Counted from the stretch's first letter, positions 35,480 through 44,942 are shown. The stretch: DNA of 64,000 nucleotides from Bacillota bacterium (GCA_023439185.1 JAEXOR010000011.1:1-64000), one strand, 5' to 3'. The notes: generated by a model not told the origin, from the letters alone. Numbers and translations: made by a program.

Positions 35480-36565
35480 CTAATTATTTGAGCCAAATTC
35501 CGCGTTGTACTTTTCGGTCAGTTCCACGATCTTATCCATGACCTGCTTACCGTCAATGCCTTTTCCATCCAGCACTTTTGCGTATTCATCCTTAAGCGGA
35601 GCGAGTGTTTCCTTCCACTTCGCTTCCTCCTCAGGGGTAAGCTGGATTATTTCAATACCTTTCTCCTTGGAGGCGTATTCAAGACCGGCAGCGGTCAACT
35701 CTTTATCACACAGGTCGGCGCCGATATTGAATACCTCTTCGTTCACTTCATTGATTTTGTCCTGAATATCCTTGGGGAACGAATTCCAAACATCTTTGTT
35801 CATGGTGCAATAGTGCACGGTGTTATACATGAAGTCGCATTGGGTGATGTATTTGGTGACGTCCGCCAGGTTGAAGGTTTTAAGTCCTTCGGCGGGCAGC
35901 AACGCTCCGTCCACAACGCCTTTGGACATTGAATCGTAGGTTTCGGCAATGGTTATGCCGATGGGAGTGGCGCCCATCGCTTCCAGGGTGTCAACGTTGG
36001 CGCCGCTGGCGCGGATTTGCATCCCTTTGAAATCTTCCATTGTCCTGACCGGTTTGGTGGTCATCAGCACTCCGGGAGCGATACCGTAAACAAACATCAA
36101 CTGGGTATCCTGAAGCTCCGCAGGCTGCAGTTCGTTAAGCAGGTCACGGGCGACATAGGCGGATACCTTACTGCTTTTGTATTCTACCCCGCCCACGTAC
36201 ATGGCGTTTAATACCGGCAGCCGGCCCAGGTTATAACCGGACACGTCCTGACCCACATCGGCGACACCGGACGCAACTCCCTCATAGATGTCACCGTTTT
36301 TCAACAAAGTGCCCGCCGGATAATAGTCCACTTTTACCAGTCCGTCGGTGACTTCCTCAACCCTGGTCGCCCAGTGCTGCATCATTGCTACTGATATCGG
36401 GTGGGTATTCGGGAAAAAGTCGGCGAACTTTAATGTTACCGGCTTCATTGTTTCCGGAGTTGCAGGTTCCCCCGACTGCTGCGCTTCCTGGCCACCGCCG
36501 CACCCGGCAACAGCTAATATCATTAGTACCACCATTAGTAAGATGATTAATTTTTTAGATTTCAA
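35480..36565 (-). CDS. DctP-type TRAP transporter solute-binding lipoprotein (copy 2)
   Basis: The 361-residue protein is a close paralogue of the gene at 34028, with nearly identical signal peptide, lipobox VAGC, FADFFPNTHP and GMQIRASGANVDTLEA. Differences cluster in the middle (YVGGVEYKSSKVSAYVARDL) and near the C terminus. TTG 36565 is the start, with the same AGGAGG spacing as copy 1. The gene, its leader and its terminator appear to have been duplicated as a unit. Divergent residues in the binding lobes may give a different ligand. Confidence 0.9.
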   Translation of the reverse strand: MKSKKLIILLMVVLMILAVAGCGGGQEAQQSGEPATPETMKPVTLKFADFFPNTHPISVAMMQHWATRVEEVTDGLVKVDYYPAGTLLKNGDIYEGVASGVADVGQDVSGYNLGRLPVLNAMYVGGVEYKSSKVSAYVARDLLNELQPAELQDTQLMFVYGIAPGVLMTTKPVRTMEDFKGMQIRASGANVDTLEAMGATPIGITIAETYDSMSKGVVDGALLPAEGLKTFNLADVTKYITQCDFMYNTVHYCTMNKDVWNSFPKDIQDKINEVNEEVFNIGADLCDKELTAAGLEYASKEKGIEIIQLTPEEEAKWKETLAPLKDEYAKVLDGKGIDGKQVMDKIVELTEKYNAEFGSNN

Positions 36566-36853
36566 ATCCTTTACCTCCTGAATGCGTTTTAAGATAGCCA
36601 CTTTGTACCTGTCAGACGTTTTATTCCGGCTGCCGCAATAATTTTTACACCTTAAGACTAAAAACGATTTTATGTCCGTTTATTTGTTATTTAATACCTC
36701 CTTTCGACTTATTTGTCTAAATTTAATACACTGGCCTGTCAGGCAGACACTAGTATAGTCTATAATAATTCTTAATCAAAATTTAAAATCCTTTTAGAAT
36801 TATTAATTTCTTTTGAAATTTATAAATCAATTCTTTCGACAATTAATTCATAC
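36566..36853. other. Leader region upstream of DctP copy 2
   Basis: No gene is present. A minus-strand promoter candidate (TTGATT, 16 bases, TATACT, around 36751-36778) lies in a block that is also found upstream of copy 1, and the AT-rich flank resembles it too. The leader of roughly 190 bases before the start codon is long. Confidence 0.5.
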
Positions 36854-36882
36854 AAAAAAAACCCCCCTGGTCAAAGGAGGGT
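36854..36882 (-). terminator. Terminator after ftsY
   Basis: Arms ACCCTCCT and AGGGGGGT (minus strand) pair with one wobble around TTGACC, followed by eight T. It ends the rnc-ftsY transcript. Confidence 0.75.
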
Positions 36883-36900
36883 GCAAGCGAAATAATTAAA

Positions 36901-37839
36901 TCAGCCTGCCTGCTGACGGCTGTGCTCCGAATCAAAAAGCGCATCTACGAATTCACGGGCATTAAAGGGACGCAGGTCGTCAAGGCCCTCCCCGATGCCA
37001 ATCAGTTTTACCGGCACGTCCAGGATTTGTTTTACCGCCACAATTACGCCTCCCCGGGCGGTACCGTCCAGTTTGGTCAGGGCAACACCGGTAACGCCTA
37101 CCGCCTCTTTAAAGAGTCTGGCCTGGTTGATGGCGTTTTGACCGGTGGCGGCGTCCAGCACCAGCAGCACTTCATGGGGCGCTCCGGACATCTCCCGCCC
37201 CAGCACCCGGTGCACTTTCTTTAATTCATCCATCAGGTTGCTCCGGGTGTGCAGCCGTCCGGCAGTGTCCACAATCAATACATCTATATTCCTCGCCCTG
37301 GCCGCCTGCAGAGAGTCATAAGCCACCGCGGCGGGATCCGAGCCTTCATTATGCCTAATCACGTTACTGCCGACCCGCCGGCCCCAAATTTCCAACTGCT
37401 CAACGGCCGCCGCCCTGAAAGTATCGGCCGCGCCCAGCAGTACACTTTTACCGTCTTCCTTCAGCATATGGGCGAGCTTTCCAATGGTGGTGGTCTTCCC
37501 GACACCGTTAACCCCTACCACCATCAGTACGGCGGGCTTTCCGGCATTCAAATTCAGGGCTGAGGTTTCCGTGCCTAAAATCTCCAGTAATTGCTCTTTC
37601 AGCAGGGCCATTAACTCTTCCGGCTCGCCGATGCGCCTTCTTTTCACTTCCGCCCGCATCTTCTCCACCAAATCAACGGCAGCCTCAATGCCCACGTCGG
37701 CCTGGATCAGCGCCTCTTCCAGTTCCTCGTACAGTTCCTCGTCTATATGCCGGCGTCCGGTAATGATGTTATCGATCTTTTCGACAAAATTTTTGCGTGT
37801 TTTACCAAGGCTTTCCTTCAACTTACCGAACAGTCCCAT
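36901..37839 (-). CDS. ftsY: SRP receptor GTPase FtsY
   Basis: FtsY docks the Ffh-ribosome complex at the membrane. The 312-residue protein lacks the long acidic A domain, as is common in Firmicutes, and has the N domain followed by GVNGVGKTTTIGKLA, ADTFRAAA, DTAGRLH, TKLDGTARGG and GIGEGLDDLRPF. Its start overlaps the rnc end by 17 bases. Both SRP GTPase genes (ffh, ftsY) are in this window. Confidence 0.97.
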   Translation of the reverse strand: MGLFGKLKESLGKTRKNFVEKIDNIITGRRHIDEELYEELEEALIQADVGIEAAVDLVEKMRAEVKRRRIGEPEELMALLKEQLLEILGTETSALNLNAGKPAVLMVVGVNGVGKTTTIGKLAHMLKEDGKSVLLGAADTFRAAAVEQLEIWGRRVGSNVIRHNEGSDPAAVAYDSLQAARARNIDVLIVDTAGRLHTRSNLMDELKKVHRVLGREMSGAPHEVLLVLDAATGQNAINQARLFKEAVGVTGVALTKLDGTARGGVIVAVKQILDVPVKLIGIGEGLDDLRPFNAREFVDALFDSEHSRQQAG

Positions 37840-38569
37840 TAATGATATTCCCTCCCGGCGCTAATTCCGCATGTATTTTTTCCATGGCCATCCTGGCCGC
37901 CTGCCGCTCGGCTTCTTTTTTGGTGCGCCCTTGCCCCTCGCCAAGCTTGTCCCCCCGGTGCGATACCGTGGCGGTGAACAGCTTGTCGTGATCGGGACCT
38001 GATTCGTCAACAATCCGGTATATCACCGGTTCTGCGGAGTCACGCTGCAGCAGCTCCTGTAATTCAGTTTTGTAATCACGCAGCGCCTGGCCGGTGAGCA
38101 CGTCCTCCATAACTTGGGCCAGCAGCCGCAACGTGACCCGGCGTGATTCTTCAAGGCCGGCGTCCAGGTAAATGGAACCGATCAGCGCTTCCACCGCATC
38201 CGCCAGTAATGAAGCGCGCTCACGACCGCCGGACCGTTCCTCACCCCGGCCCATCAGAATAAACCTGCCCAGGTCAAGGCTCCCGGCCACCCTGGCCAGG
38301 GAAGTTTCACAGACCGTCAGGGCGCGCATTTTTGACAGTTCACCCTCGGTTTTGCCGTTAAATAGCTTATAATAATGTTCACTGACAATTATTTGCAGTA
38401 CGGCGTCACCCAGGAATTCAAGGCGTTCATTATTGAATTCTTCCCTATCCCGGCACTCGTATGTATAGGAGCTGTGCACCAGCGCCTGATGTAAAAGCGA
38501 TTGGTCACGCCAGCGGTATTGCAGCAGCTCCTGTAAATCCGGCATATCCATTGGCGGCTTATCCATCAT
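37823..38569 (-). CDS. rnc: Ribonuclease III
   Basis: RNase III cuts double-stranded RNA in rRNA processing and RNA decay. The 248-residue protein has the signature NERLEFLGDAVLQ, the second acidic site LADAVEALIGSIYLD and a C-terminal dsRNA-binding domain (DYKTELQELLQR to GRTKKEAERQAARMAMEKI). Its ATG shares one base with the fabF TGA (TGATG), so translation is coupled. The fabF-rnc-ftsY order is widespread in Clostridia. Confidence 0.97.
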   Translation of the reverse strand: MMDKPPMDMPDLQELLQYRWRDQSLLHQALVHSSYTYECRDREEFNNERLEFLGDAVLQIIVSEHYYKLFNGKTEGELSKMRALTVCETSLARVAGSLDLGRFILMGRGEERSGGRERASLLADAVEALIGSIYLDAGLEESRRVTLRLLAQVMEDVLTGQALRDYKTELQELLQRDSAEPVIYRIVDESGPDHDKLFTATVSHRGDKLGEGQGRTKKEAERQAARMAMEKIHAELAPGGNIINGTVR

Positions 38570-39825
38570 CAGGCGCCTGCCCTTTCGCCTCTGAAACTTT
38601 CCAAAACAAGCGTGGCGTTATGGCCTCCAAAACCAAAAGAATTGGTCATGGCAACGGCGACCTTTTTCTGCCGGGCGATATTGGGCACATAGTCCAGATC
38701 GCAATCCGGGTCCGGCTGCACCATGTTGATGGTGGGGGGAATTATCCCCCTGGTGATGGAAAGCACGCAGGCCGCCGCTTCCAGACCGCCCGCAGAACCC
38801 AGTAGGTGACCGGTCATCGACTTGGTGGAACTTACAGCCAGTTTGCCGGCATGCTCCCCGAACACTTCCTTGATGGCCACTGTCTCCAGTTTATCGCCCA
38901 GGGGTGTGGAAGTACCGTGGGCGTTGATATAGTCCACCTGTCCCGGCGCCAGTCCGGCGTCGTCCAGGGCCAGGCGCATGGCCAGCGCCGCGCCTGTTCC
39001 TTCGGGGTCCGGCGCTGAGATGTGATAGGCATCGCACGAGGCTCCATAACCGGTTATTTCAGCCAGTATTTCAGCACCCCGGTCCAAAGCGTGCTGCATC
39101 TCCTCCAGCACCAGGATTACCGCGCCTTCACCGATTACAAAACCGTTCCGGCCGGCTTCAAAGGGCCTGCTGGCCCCGGCGGGGTCGTCATTACGGGTGG
39201 AAAGCGCTTTCATGGCACAGAAACCGGCCACGGCCAGGGGTGTGAGGGGCGCCTCGGTACCGCCGGTGATCATTAAATCGGCCTGTCCCCGCTGGATTAG
39301 CTTGAACGCGTCACCGATGGCGTTGGTGCTGGAAGCACAGGCGCTGGTGGTGGTCACATTAAAACCACGCAGTCCGAATTGGATGGATACCCGGCCCGAC
39401 CCCATGTTGGATATCATCATCGGAATGAAGAAGGGGCTGATCCGGCCCGGCCCGCGCTCCAGCAGAATTTTATGCTGCTCCTCCAGGGTTTCAATGCCGC
39501 CCACGCCCGAGCCCAAAATGACGCCGCAGCGGGCGCGGTTGAGCTTTTCAAAGTCCAGCCGGGCGTTCTCCACCGCCATGGACGTGGCGGCCACCGCGAA
39601 CTGGGTGAACCGGTCCATCCGGCGCGCCTCTTTACGGTCAATATAATCCGCCGGCTCAAAACCCTTTACTTCGGCAGCTATTTTGCTGGTATAGCCTTCC
39701 GTGTCAAAACGGGTAATCGGGCCGACGCCGCTTTTACCTCCGGTCAGGTTGGTCCAGAATTCCTCCAGACTGTTGCCCACCGGAGTAATCACGCCAATGC
39801 CCGTTACCACAACTCTCTTTAACAA
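38569..39825 (-). CDS. fabF: 3-oxoacyl-ACP synthase II
   Basis: FabF elongates acyl-ACP with malonyl-ACP. The 418-residue protein has the active-site Cys in TTSACASSTNAIGDA and the two His in INAHGTSTPLGD and KSMTGHLLGSAGG. The start is TTG 39825, seven bases after GGGAGG. It is separated from acpP by 200 bases that contain a terminator, so it may be expressed apart from the upstream fab genes. Confidence 0.96.
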   Translation of the reverse strand: MLKRVVVTGIGVITPVGNSLEEFWTNLTGGKSGVGPITRFDTEGYTSKIAAEVKGFEPADYIDRKEARRMDRFTQFAVAATSMAVENARLDFEKLNRARCGVILGSGVGGIETLEEQHKILLERGPGRISPFFIPMMISNMGSGRVSIQFGLRGFNVTTTSACASSTNAIGDAFKLIQRGQADLMITGGTEAPLTPLAVAGFCAMKALSTRNDDPAGASRPFEAGRNGFVIGEGAVILVLEEMQHALDRGAEILAEITGYGASCDAYHISAPDPEGTGAALAMRLALDDAGLAPGQVDYINAHGTSTPLGDKLETVAIKEVFGEHAGKLAVSSTKSMTGHLLGSAGGLEAAACVLSITRGIIPPTINMVQPDPDCDLDYVPNIARQKKVAVAMTNSFGFGGHNATLVLESFRGERAGA

Positions 39826-39982
39826 ACCTGCACCTCCCGGGCGCTTTTTTCAGTAGTCAGAATTCAGAATTAAAGAATTTACGATATTGATAACCTTTGT
39901 AATATCAATAGCCCTTAAATGCTTTAATTATTGTTCTTATTTTTTATCCTGACTTTTGACTCCTGAATACTTTATTTATCTC

Positions 39983-40019
39983 TTGCAAAAAACCCCACCG
40001 GTTGCAAGCCGGCGGGATT
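39983..40019 (-). terminator. Terminator after acpP
   Basis: Arms CCCGCCGG and CCGGTGGG (minus strand, one wobble pair) enclose a short loop and are followed by a T run. It lies directly after the acpP stop and before fabF. Confidence 0.75.
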
Positions 40020-40025
40020 TTTTTG

Positions 40026-40259
40026 TTACTGCCGTTCCTGAATGTAGCTTACCGCTTCTCCCACCTTGCGAATTTTTTCCGCATCCTCATCGGGGATTTG
40101 TATATCAAACTTTTCCTCCAGGGCCATGACCAGTTCAACAATATCAAGCGAGTCGGCGCCCAAATCATCGACAAATGAGGCCTCGGGCTTAACGTCTTCC
40201 GGATCTACCCCCAACTGTTCGACAATGATTGCCTTTACCTGATCAAAAATAGAAGACAT
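40026..40259 (-). CDS. acpP: Acyl carrier protein
   Basis: A 77-residue acidic carrier with the phosphopantetheine site Ser37 in GADSLDIVEL. ATG 40259 is chosen because AGGAGG lies eight bases upstream; ATG 40268 is only two bases away from that site. It follows fabG by 26 bases. Length is normal. Confidence 0.96.
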   Translation of the reverse strand: MSSIFDQVKAIIVEQLGVDPEDVKPEASFVDDLGADSLDIVELVMALEEKFDIQIPDEDAEKIRKVGEAVSYIQERQ

Positions 40260-40285
40260 ATCATTCACCTCCTTAATTAATTTTT

Positions 40286-41029
40286 TTATATAATCATTCC
40301 GCCATCCACAACAATAACCTGACCGGTTATATAACCCGCTTTCTCGCCGGCCAGAAAAGCCGTCACATGTGCCACTTCCTCCGGTTTGCCCAGCCTGCCC
40401 AGGGCGATACGCCCAAGCAGGGATTCTTTATTTTCCGCGGGCAGCAGAGCCGTCATTTCCGTCTCTATGTACCCCGGCGCCACTGCGTTCACGGTTATGC
40501 TGCGGGAACCCACTTCCCTGGCCACCGACTTGGTTAGTCCCACCAGTCCCGCCTTGGAGGCGGCATAATTCGCCTGGCCCGGGTTGCCGGAGAGCCCCAC
40601 TACCGAGCTGATGTTGATAATCCGCCCCCATTTGGCCTTGAGCATCGGCCTCAGCACGGCCCGGGAACAGTTGTAAGCGCCTTTCAGATTGACGTTGAGC
40701 ACAGCGTCCCAATCTTCCTCACGGATCCTGGGCAGCAGGTTGTCACGGGTCACACCGGCGTTGTTGACCAGAATGTCCAGCCGGCCATATTCCGTCAGCA
40801 CAGATTTGATCATGGCGTCCACCTGTCCCTGGTCCGCCACGTCGGCCTTGACGACCATGGCCCGCGTTCCCAGAGCCTGTACCGCCGCTGCCGTTTCTTC
40901 AGCAGCCGCGGCGTTACCCGCGTAATTGACTGCCACCATGGCGCCTTGCCCGGCCAACTCCAGAGCCACCGCGCGCCCGATACCCCGGGAAGAACCTGTT
41001 ACCAGCGCTACCCTGCCGCTCAAGTCCAT
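40286..41029 (-). CDS. fabG: 3-oxoacyl-ACP reductase
   Basis: An NADPH-dependent short-chain dehydrogenase of 247 residues. It has VTGSSRGIGRAVAL, NNAGVTRD, the catalytic Ser in ISSVVGLSGNPGQ and Tyr/Lys in NYAASKAG. It reduces 3-oxoacyl-ACP in the fatty-acid cycle. The ATG abuts the fabD stop (TAA-ATG). Confidence 0.96.
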   Translation of the reverse strand: MDLSGRVALVTGSSRGIGRAVALELAGQGAMVAVNYAGNAAAAEETAAAVQALGTRAMVVKADVADQGQVDAMIKSVLTEYGRLDILVNNAGVTRDNLLPRIREEDWDAVLNVNLKGAYNCSRAVLRPMLKAKWGRIINISSVVGLSGNPGQANYAASKAGLVGLTKSVAREVGSRSITVNAVAPGYIETEMTALLPAENKESLLGRIALGRLGKPEEVAHVTAFLAGEKAGYITGQVIVVDGGMII

Positions 41030-41965
41030 TTACATAGCCTCCTTGAACCGGGCGACGATCCGATCCGGTTCTATTTCTCCCTGCAGGTTGACCAAACTTG
41101 CTTCCTTGCTGATTTTTTTGATTAAACCCGTCAGCACCTGCCCCGGGCCTACTTCCGTAAAAATTTTGTACCCGTCGGCGATCAGGCGATTTACGGACTG
41201 TTCCCACATTACCGCGCCGGAAATCTGCCTGAGCAGGGCTTCCCGCACTTCGCCGGCCGTCCTTACATAATCCGCGTTTATATTGGCCACCACCGGAATT
41301 TCCGGATCTCTTATCTCCACCTGCTCAAGCTCAGGCTGCAGCTTTTTGGCGGCGGACACCATTAAACTGCTGTGAAACGGCGCGCTGACCTGAAGGGGTA
41401 TACAGCGCCGGGCGCCCAATTCCTTGAAAATTTCCGCCGCCCTTTGCAGCGCGGCTGTTTCGCCCGCCACCACCACCTGTCCGGGGCAGTTGAAATTGGC
41501 TGTTTCCACAATACCCGCTTCGGATGCTCGCCGGCAGCCCTCTTCAACCTGCTCCTCCGCCAGTCCCAGCACGGCCGTCATGCCGCCCCGGCCCAGGGGC
41601 ACGGCTTCCTGCATATACATGCCGCGCAAACGCACCAGACGTACCGCATCCTGAAAACGCAGCGCCCCCGCCGCCACCAGGGCCGAGTATTCGCCGAGAC
41701 TGTGTCCGGCCGCGGCGTCGGGTTTAATACCGTTTCTTTTATATAATTCGTTCATGGCCACACTGACGGTCAAGATCGCCGGTTGGGCATTGGCCGTTTT
41801 CTGAAGCTCATCCTCCGGCCCGTTAAAAATTAGATCGGTAAGTGAAAAATCCAGCGTTTGATCAGCTTGCTCAAAGAGCGCCCGCACAAAATCATAACGC
41901 TCGTACAACTGTCTGCCCATGCCCACCTGTTGAGAGCCCTGGCCCGGAAAAACAAATGCTAACAT
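41030..41965 (-). CDS. fabD: Malonyl-CoA:ACP transacylase
   Basis: FabD moves malonyl from CoA to ACP. The 311-residue protein starts with FVFPGQGSQQVGMG and has the nucleophile Ser in GHSLGEYSAL, the Arg in RLRGMYMQEA and His in SAPFHSSLM. It overlaps the fabK end by seven bases. Confidence 0.96.
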   Translation of the reverse strand: MLAFVFPGQGSQQVGMGRQLYERYDFVRALFEQADQTLDFSLTDLIFNGPEDELQKTANAQPAILTVSVAMNELYKRNGIKPDAAAGHSLGEYSALVAAGALRFQDAVRLVRLRGMYMQEAVPLGRGGMTAVLGLAEEQVEEGCRRASEAGIVETANFNCPGQVVVAGETAALQRAAEIFKELGARRCIPLQVSAPFHSSLMVSAAKKLQPELEQVEIRDPEIPVVANINADYVRTAGEVREALLRQISGAVMWEQSVNRLIADGYKIFTEVGPGQVLTGLIKKISKEASLVNLQGEIEPDRIVARFKEAM

Positions 41966-42915
41966 GACTGCGAATTCACCTTCCCGTTATAGATATCCGT
42001 GATTATTTTTTCGGCTCCGCCCACTACTTCACGGATGATCGACTCCGCCGGTTGAATTTCCGATACCATGGCGGACACCTGCCCGGCCATTACCGAGCCC
42101 ATTTCAACGTCGCCTTCCACCATGGCCAGCCTGAGCTTGCCGGCGCCCAGCCTTTCCAACTCTTCAACCGATGCGCATATTTCTTCCAGCTCCGTAAATT
42201 TCCTGGCCAGCTTGTTTTTCAAAATCCGCACCGGATGACCCGTACTGCGGCCGGTAACTACTGTGTCACGGTCCTTGGACTTAATGACCTTTTCTTTAAC
42301 CCGGTCGTGTACGGTACACTCGGCGGCGCACATAAACCTGGTGCCCATTTGCACTCCCTCCGCCCCCAGCATCAGCGCCGCGGCCATACCACGCCCGTCG
42401 CAAATGCCGCCGGCGGCGATAACCGGCACCTGCACGGCATCCACTATTTGCGGCACCAGGGCCATGGTGGTCAGATCGCCCACATGCCCTCCGGATTCCG
42501 TGCCTTCGGCAATTAAAGCGTCCACACCGGTCCGTTCCAGGCGCCTGGCCAATGCCACCGAGGACACCACCGGTATCACCTTGATCCCGGCGTCGTGCAG
42601 CATATTCACATATTTACCGGGGTTCCCGGCTCCGGTGGTAACCACCGCCACCTTTTCCCGGGCCAGAAACCGCAAAATATCATCAGCATAGGGAGAAAGC
42701 AGCATTACGTTTACACCAAATGGTTTGTCGGTAAGCTTCTTGGCTTGATGGACCTGCTCCCGCAGCCATTCCAGCGGCGCCTGGCCCGAACCGATAATAC
42801 CCAGTCCTCCGCCTTCACCCACGGCGGCCACCAGTTCCGCGGTGGAAACCCAGGCCATGCCTCCCTGCAAAATCGGGTATTCTATATTCAGCAATTCGCT
42901 GATCCGTGTTTTGAT
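41959..42915 (-). CDS. fabK: FMN-dependent enoyl-ACP reductase II, apparent ATC start
   Basis: FabK reduces enoyl-ACP with NAD(P)H and FMN and replaces FabI in many Firmicutes. It shows YPILQGGMAWVSTAEL, GGLGIIGSGQAP, GTESGGHVGD and AAGGICDGRG. The family N terminus MKTRITELL corresponds to IKTRISELL here, with the Ile codon ATC at 42915. AAGGGGGGA lies about seven bases before this ATC. The only standard start in frame is ATG 42945, inside fabH and without a ribosome-binding site. I therefore place the start at ATC; the longer form cannot be excluded. Confidence 0.9.
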   Translation of the reverse strand: MKTRISELLNIEYPILQGGMAWVSTAELVAAVGEGGGLGIIGSGQAPLEWLREQVHQAKKLTDKPFGVNVMLLSPYADDILRFLAREKVAVVTTGAGNPGKYVNMLHDAGIKVIPVVSSVALARRLERTGVDALIAEGTESGGHVGDLTTMALVPQIVDAVQVPVIAAGGICDGRGMAAALMLGAEGVQMGTRFMCAAECTVHDRVKEKVIKSKDRDTVVTGRSTGHPVRILKNKLARKFTELEEICASVEELERLGAGKLRLAMVEGDVEMGSVMAGQVSAMVSEIQPAESIIREVVGGAEKIITDIYNGKVNSQSC

Positions 42916-42928
42916 ACCGTCTCCCCCC

Positions 42929-43942
42929 TTATTTTGAGAAATCATACCATTTGATTAGTAAACCAGCCCAGGTCAGTCCGGCCCCGAAGCCAACCATAAT
43001 CACATTGTCCCCGTCTTTAATTCTGCCTGCCAGCAGGGCTTCCTCCAGGGCCATGGGCACCGAGGCCGTTGATGTGTTGCCGTAGCGATCAACGTTTACC
43101 GCCACCCTTTCCATGGGCAGGTTCATTTTTTTGGCGGCGTGCTCGATGATCCGGATATTGGCCTGGTGCGGCACTAAAAAATCAACGTCTGCGACAGTTA
43201 GCCCGGCCCGGCGCAATACCTCGCCGGCTCCGTCTTCCATGGCCCGGACCGCAAATTTGAACACCTCGCGGCCGTTCATTTGCAAATAATGCTGCTGGGC
43301 GGCCATAGTTTCGGCAGTGGCGGGCATCCTTGAACCGCCGGCGGGCATGCTGAGCAAATGCCCCCCGCTGCCGTCCGAACCCAGCATCACCGACAGGATA
43401 CCCCTGCCTTCGGGAGCCTGTTTCATAACCACCGCTCCGGCACCGTCGCCGAATAATACGCAGGTGTTCCGGTCTTTCCAATTAAGTATTTTCGTCAGAG
43501 TTTCCGAACCGGCCACCAGCACTGTGCGCGCCGATCCGGCGGCGATAAACTGATCCGCCACCGCCATCCCGTATATAAAACCGGTGCAACCCGCCAACAG
43601 GTCAAAGGCTCCGGCGTTTTTAGCGCCCAGACCGTCCTGCAGCAGGCAGGCCGTGGCGGGGAAAAGCATATCCGGCGTATTGGTGGCGACTATAATCAGG
43701 TCCAGCTCTTCAGGGCTTACTCCCGCGTTTTCCAGGGCCCGCCTGGACGCGTGAAGGGCCAGATCCGAAGTGGCTTCATCATCGGCGGACAGGCGCCGTT
43801 CCCTGATGCCGGAACGGCTGCGGATCCACTCATCACTGGTGTCCAGTATCTTCTGCAGATCAAAATTGGTCAGCACCCGTTCCGGCACATATGAACCGAC
43901 ACCCGCGATACAGGACCGTCTGACTTCACATTTCATTGGCAC
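42929..43942 (-). CDS. fabH: 3-oxoacyl-ACP synthase III
   Basis: FabH starts fatty-acid synthesis by joining acyl-CoA to malonyl-ACP. The 337-residue protein has the Cys-His-Asn triad in LLAGCTGFIYG, VPHQANIRI and RYGNTSTASV. GTG 43942 lies six bases after GGGAGG; ATG 43936 is an alternative. It overlaps the plsX end by 17 bases. Confidence 0.96.
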   Translation of the reverse strand: MPMKCEVRRSCIAGVGSYVPERVLTNFDLQKILDTSDEWIRSRSGIRERRLSADDEATSDLALHASRRALENAGVSPEELDLIIVATNTPDMLFPATACLLQDGLGAKNAGAFDLLAGCTGFIYGMAVADQFIAAGSARTVLVAGSETLTKILNWKDRNTCVLFGDGAGAVVMKQAPEGRGILSVMLGSDGSGGHLLSMPAGGSRMPATAETMAAQQHYLQMNGREVFKFAVRAMEDGAGEVLRRAGLTVADVDFLVPHQANIRIIEHAAKKMNLPMERVAVNVDRYGNTSTASVPMALEEALLAGRIKDGDNVIMVGFGAGLTWAGLLIKWYDFSK

Positions 43943-44942
43943 AACTTACCTCCCTCGCCGGGTCGCACAGCAGGGTGCTTATTGAGTCAATCAAACCGGT
44001 TTCCACCGACTCGGCGGCCCGGCTAAGCGCGCTTTGAATGGCCCGGGCCCGGGAACTGCCGTGGCAAACGATGGCCACGCCGTTGATCCCTAATAGCGGC
44101 GCCCCGCCATACTCCGAATAATCGATCCTTTTTTTTAAATTCTTTAACGAGGGCAAAGCCAGGATCGCACCCAGCTTGGCCAGATTACTGTGCTGCATTT
44201 CACTTTTGATCATATTCATCAGCACAGTGGCCAGCCCTTCGCTGGTTTTCAAAACCACGTTGCCCACAAAACCGTCGCATACCACCACGTCGATAACGCC
44301 GGTATATATATCCCGGCCTTCGACATTACCGTAGAAATTAAGATCGTTGTTTAATAAAAGCTGGTAGGCCTCCTGGGTCAGCTCGTTACCTTTGCTGCTT
44401 TCCTCACCGACGTTAAGCAGTCCGACCCTCGGTTTTTCAATATTCAGCACTTTTGTAGCGTACAGGGAGCCCATGACGGCAAACTGCAGCAGGTTTTTGG
44501 CTTTACAATCAACGTTTGCGCCTACGTCCAGCATTATTACGGCGCCCCTGGCCGTGGGCAGCACACTGGCGATGGCCGGCCGGTCAATACCCTTGATCCG
44601 GCCCAGCCTGAGCAGCGCGGCAGCCATTGTGGCACCGGTACTACCAGCCGAAACCATGGCGTCCGCTTCACCGCCGCGCACTAAATCAGCAGCCACGACT
44701 ACCGAGGAATTTTTCTTGCGTCTGACCGCCGCGGCAGGCGCCTCATGCATGCCGATCACTTCCGGCGCATGGACAATCTCCAACCCGGCGCATGGCCCCA
44801 ACAAATCCAGCTCTTGCTTTAAGATGTCCCGATCCCCCGCCATGATCACTTGCAGCCCGTTATTGCGGCAGGTTTCCCAGGCGCCGCGCACTACCTCCCC
44901 CGGCGCGTAATCCCCGCCCATTGCATCAAGGGCTATTTTCAA
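43926..44942 (-). CDS. plsX: Phosphate acyltransferase PlsX
   Basis: PlsX makes acyl-phosphate from acyl-ACP for phospholipid synthesis. The start is TTG 44942, eight bases after GAGGAGGT, giving the family N terminus (M)KIALDAMGGDYAP and 338 residues. MLDVGANVDCKAKNL and VVCDGFVGNVVLKTSEG are conserved. The start overlaps the fapR end by 17 bases. A longer frame to 45002 lies entirely inside fapR. Confidence 0.95.
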   Translation of the reverse strand: MKIALDAMGGDYAPGEVVRGAWETCRNNGLQVIMAGDRDILKQELDLLGPCAGLEIVHAPEVIGMHEAPAAAVRRKKNSSVVVAADLVRGGEADAMVSAGSTGATMAAALLRLGRIKGIDRPAIASVLPTARGAVIMLDVGANVDCKAKNLLQFAVMGSLYATKVLNIEKPRVGLLNVGEESSKGNELTQEAYQLLLNNDLNFYGNVEGRDIYTGVIDVVVCDGFVGNVVLKTSEGLATVLMNMIKSEMQHSNLAKLGAILALPSLKNLKKRIDYSEYGGAPLLGINGVAIVCHGSSRARAIQSALSRAAESVETGLIDSISTLLCDPAREVSCANEM

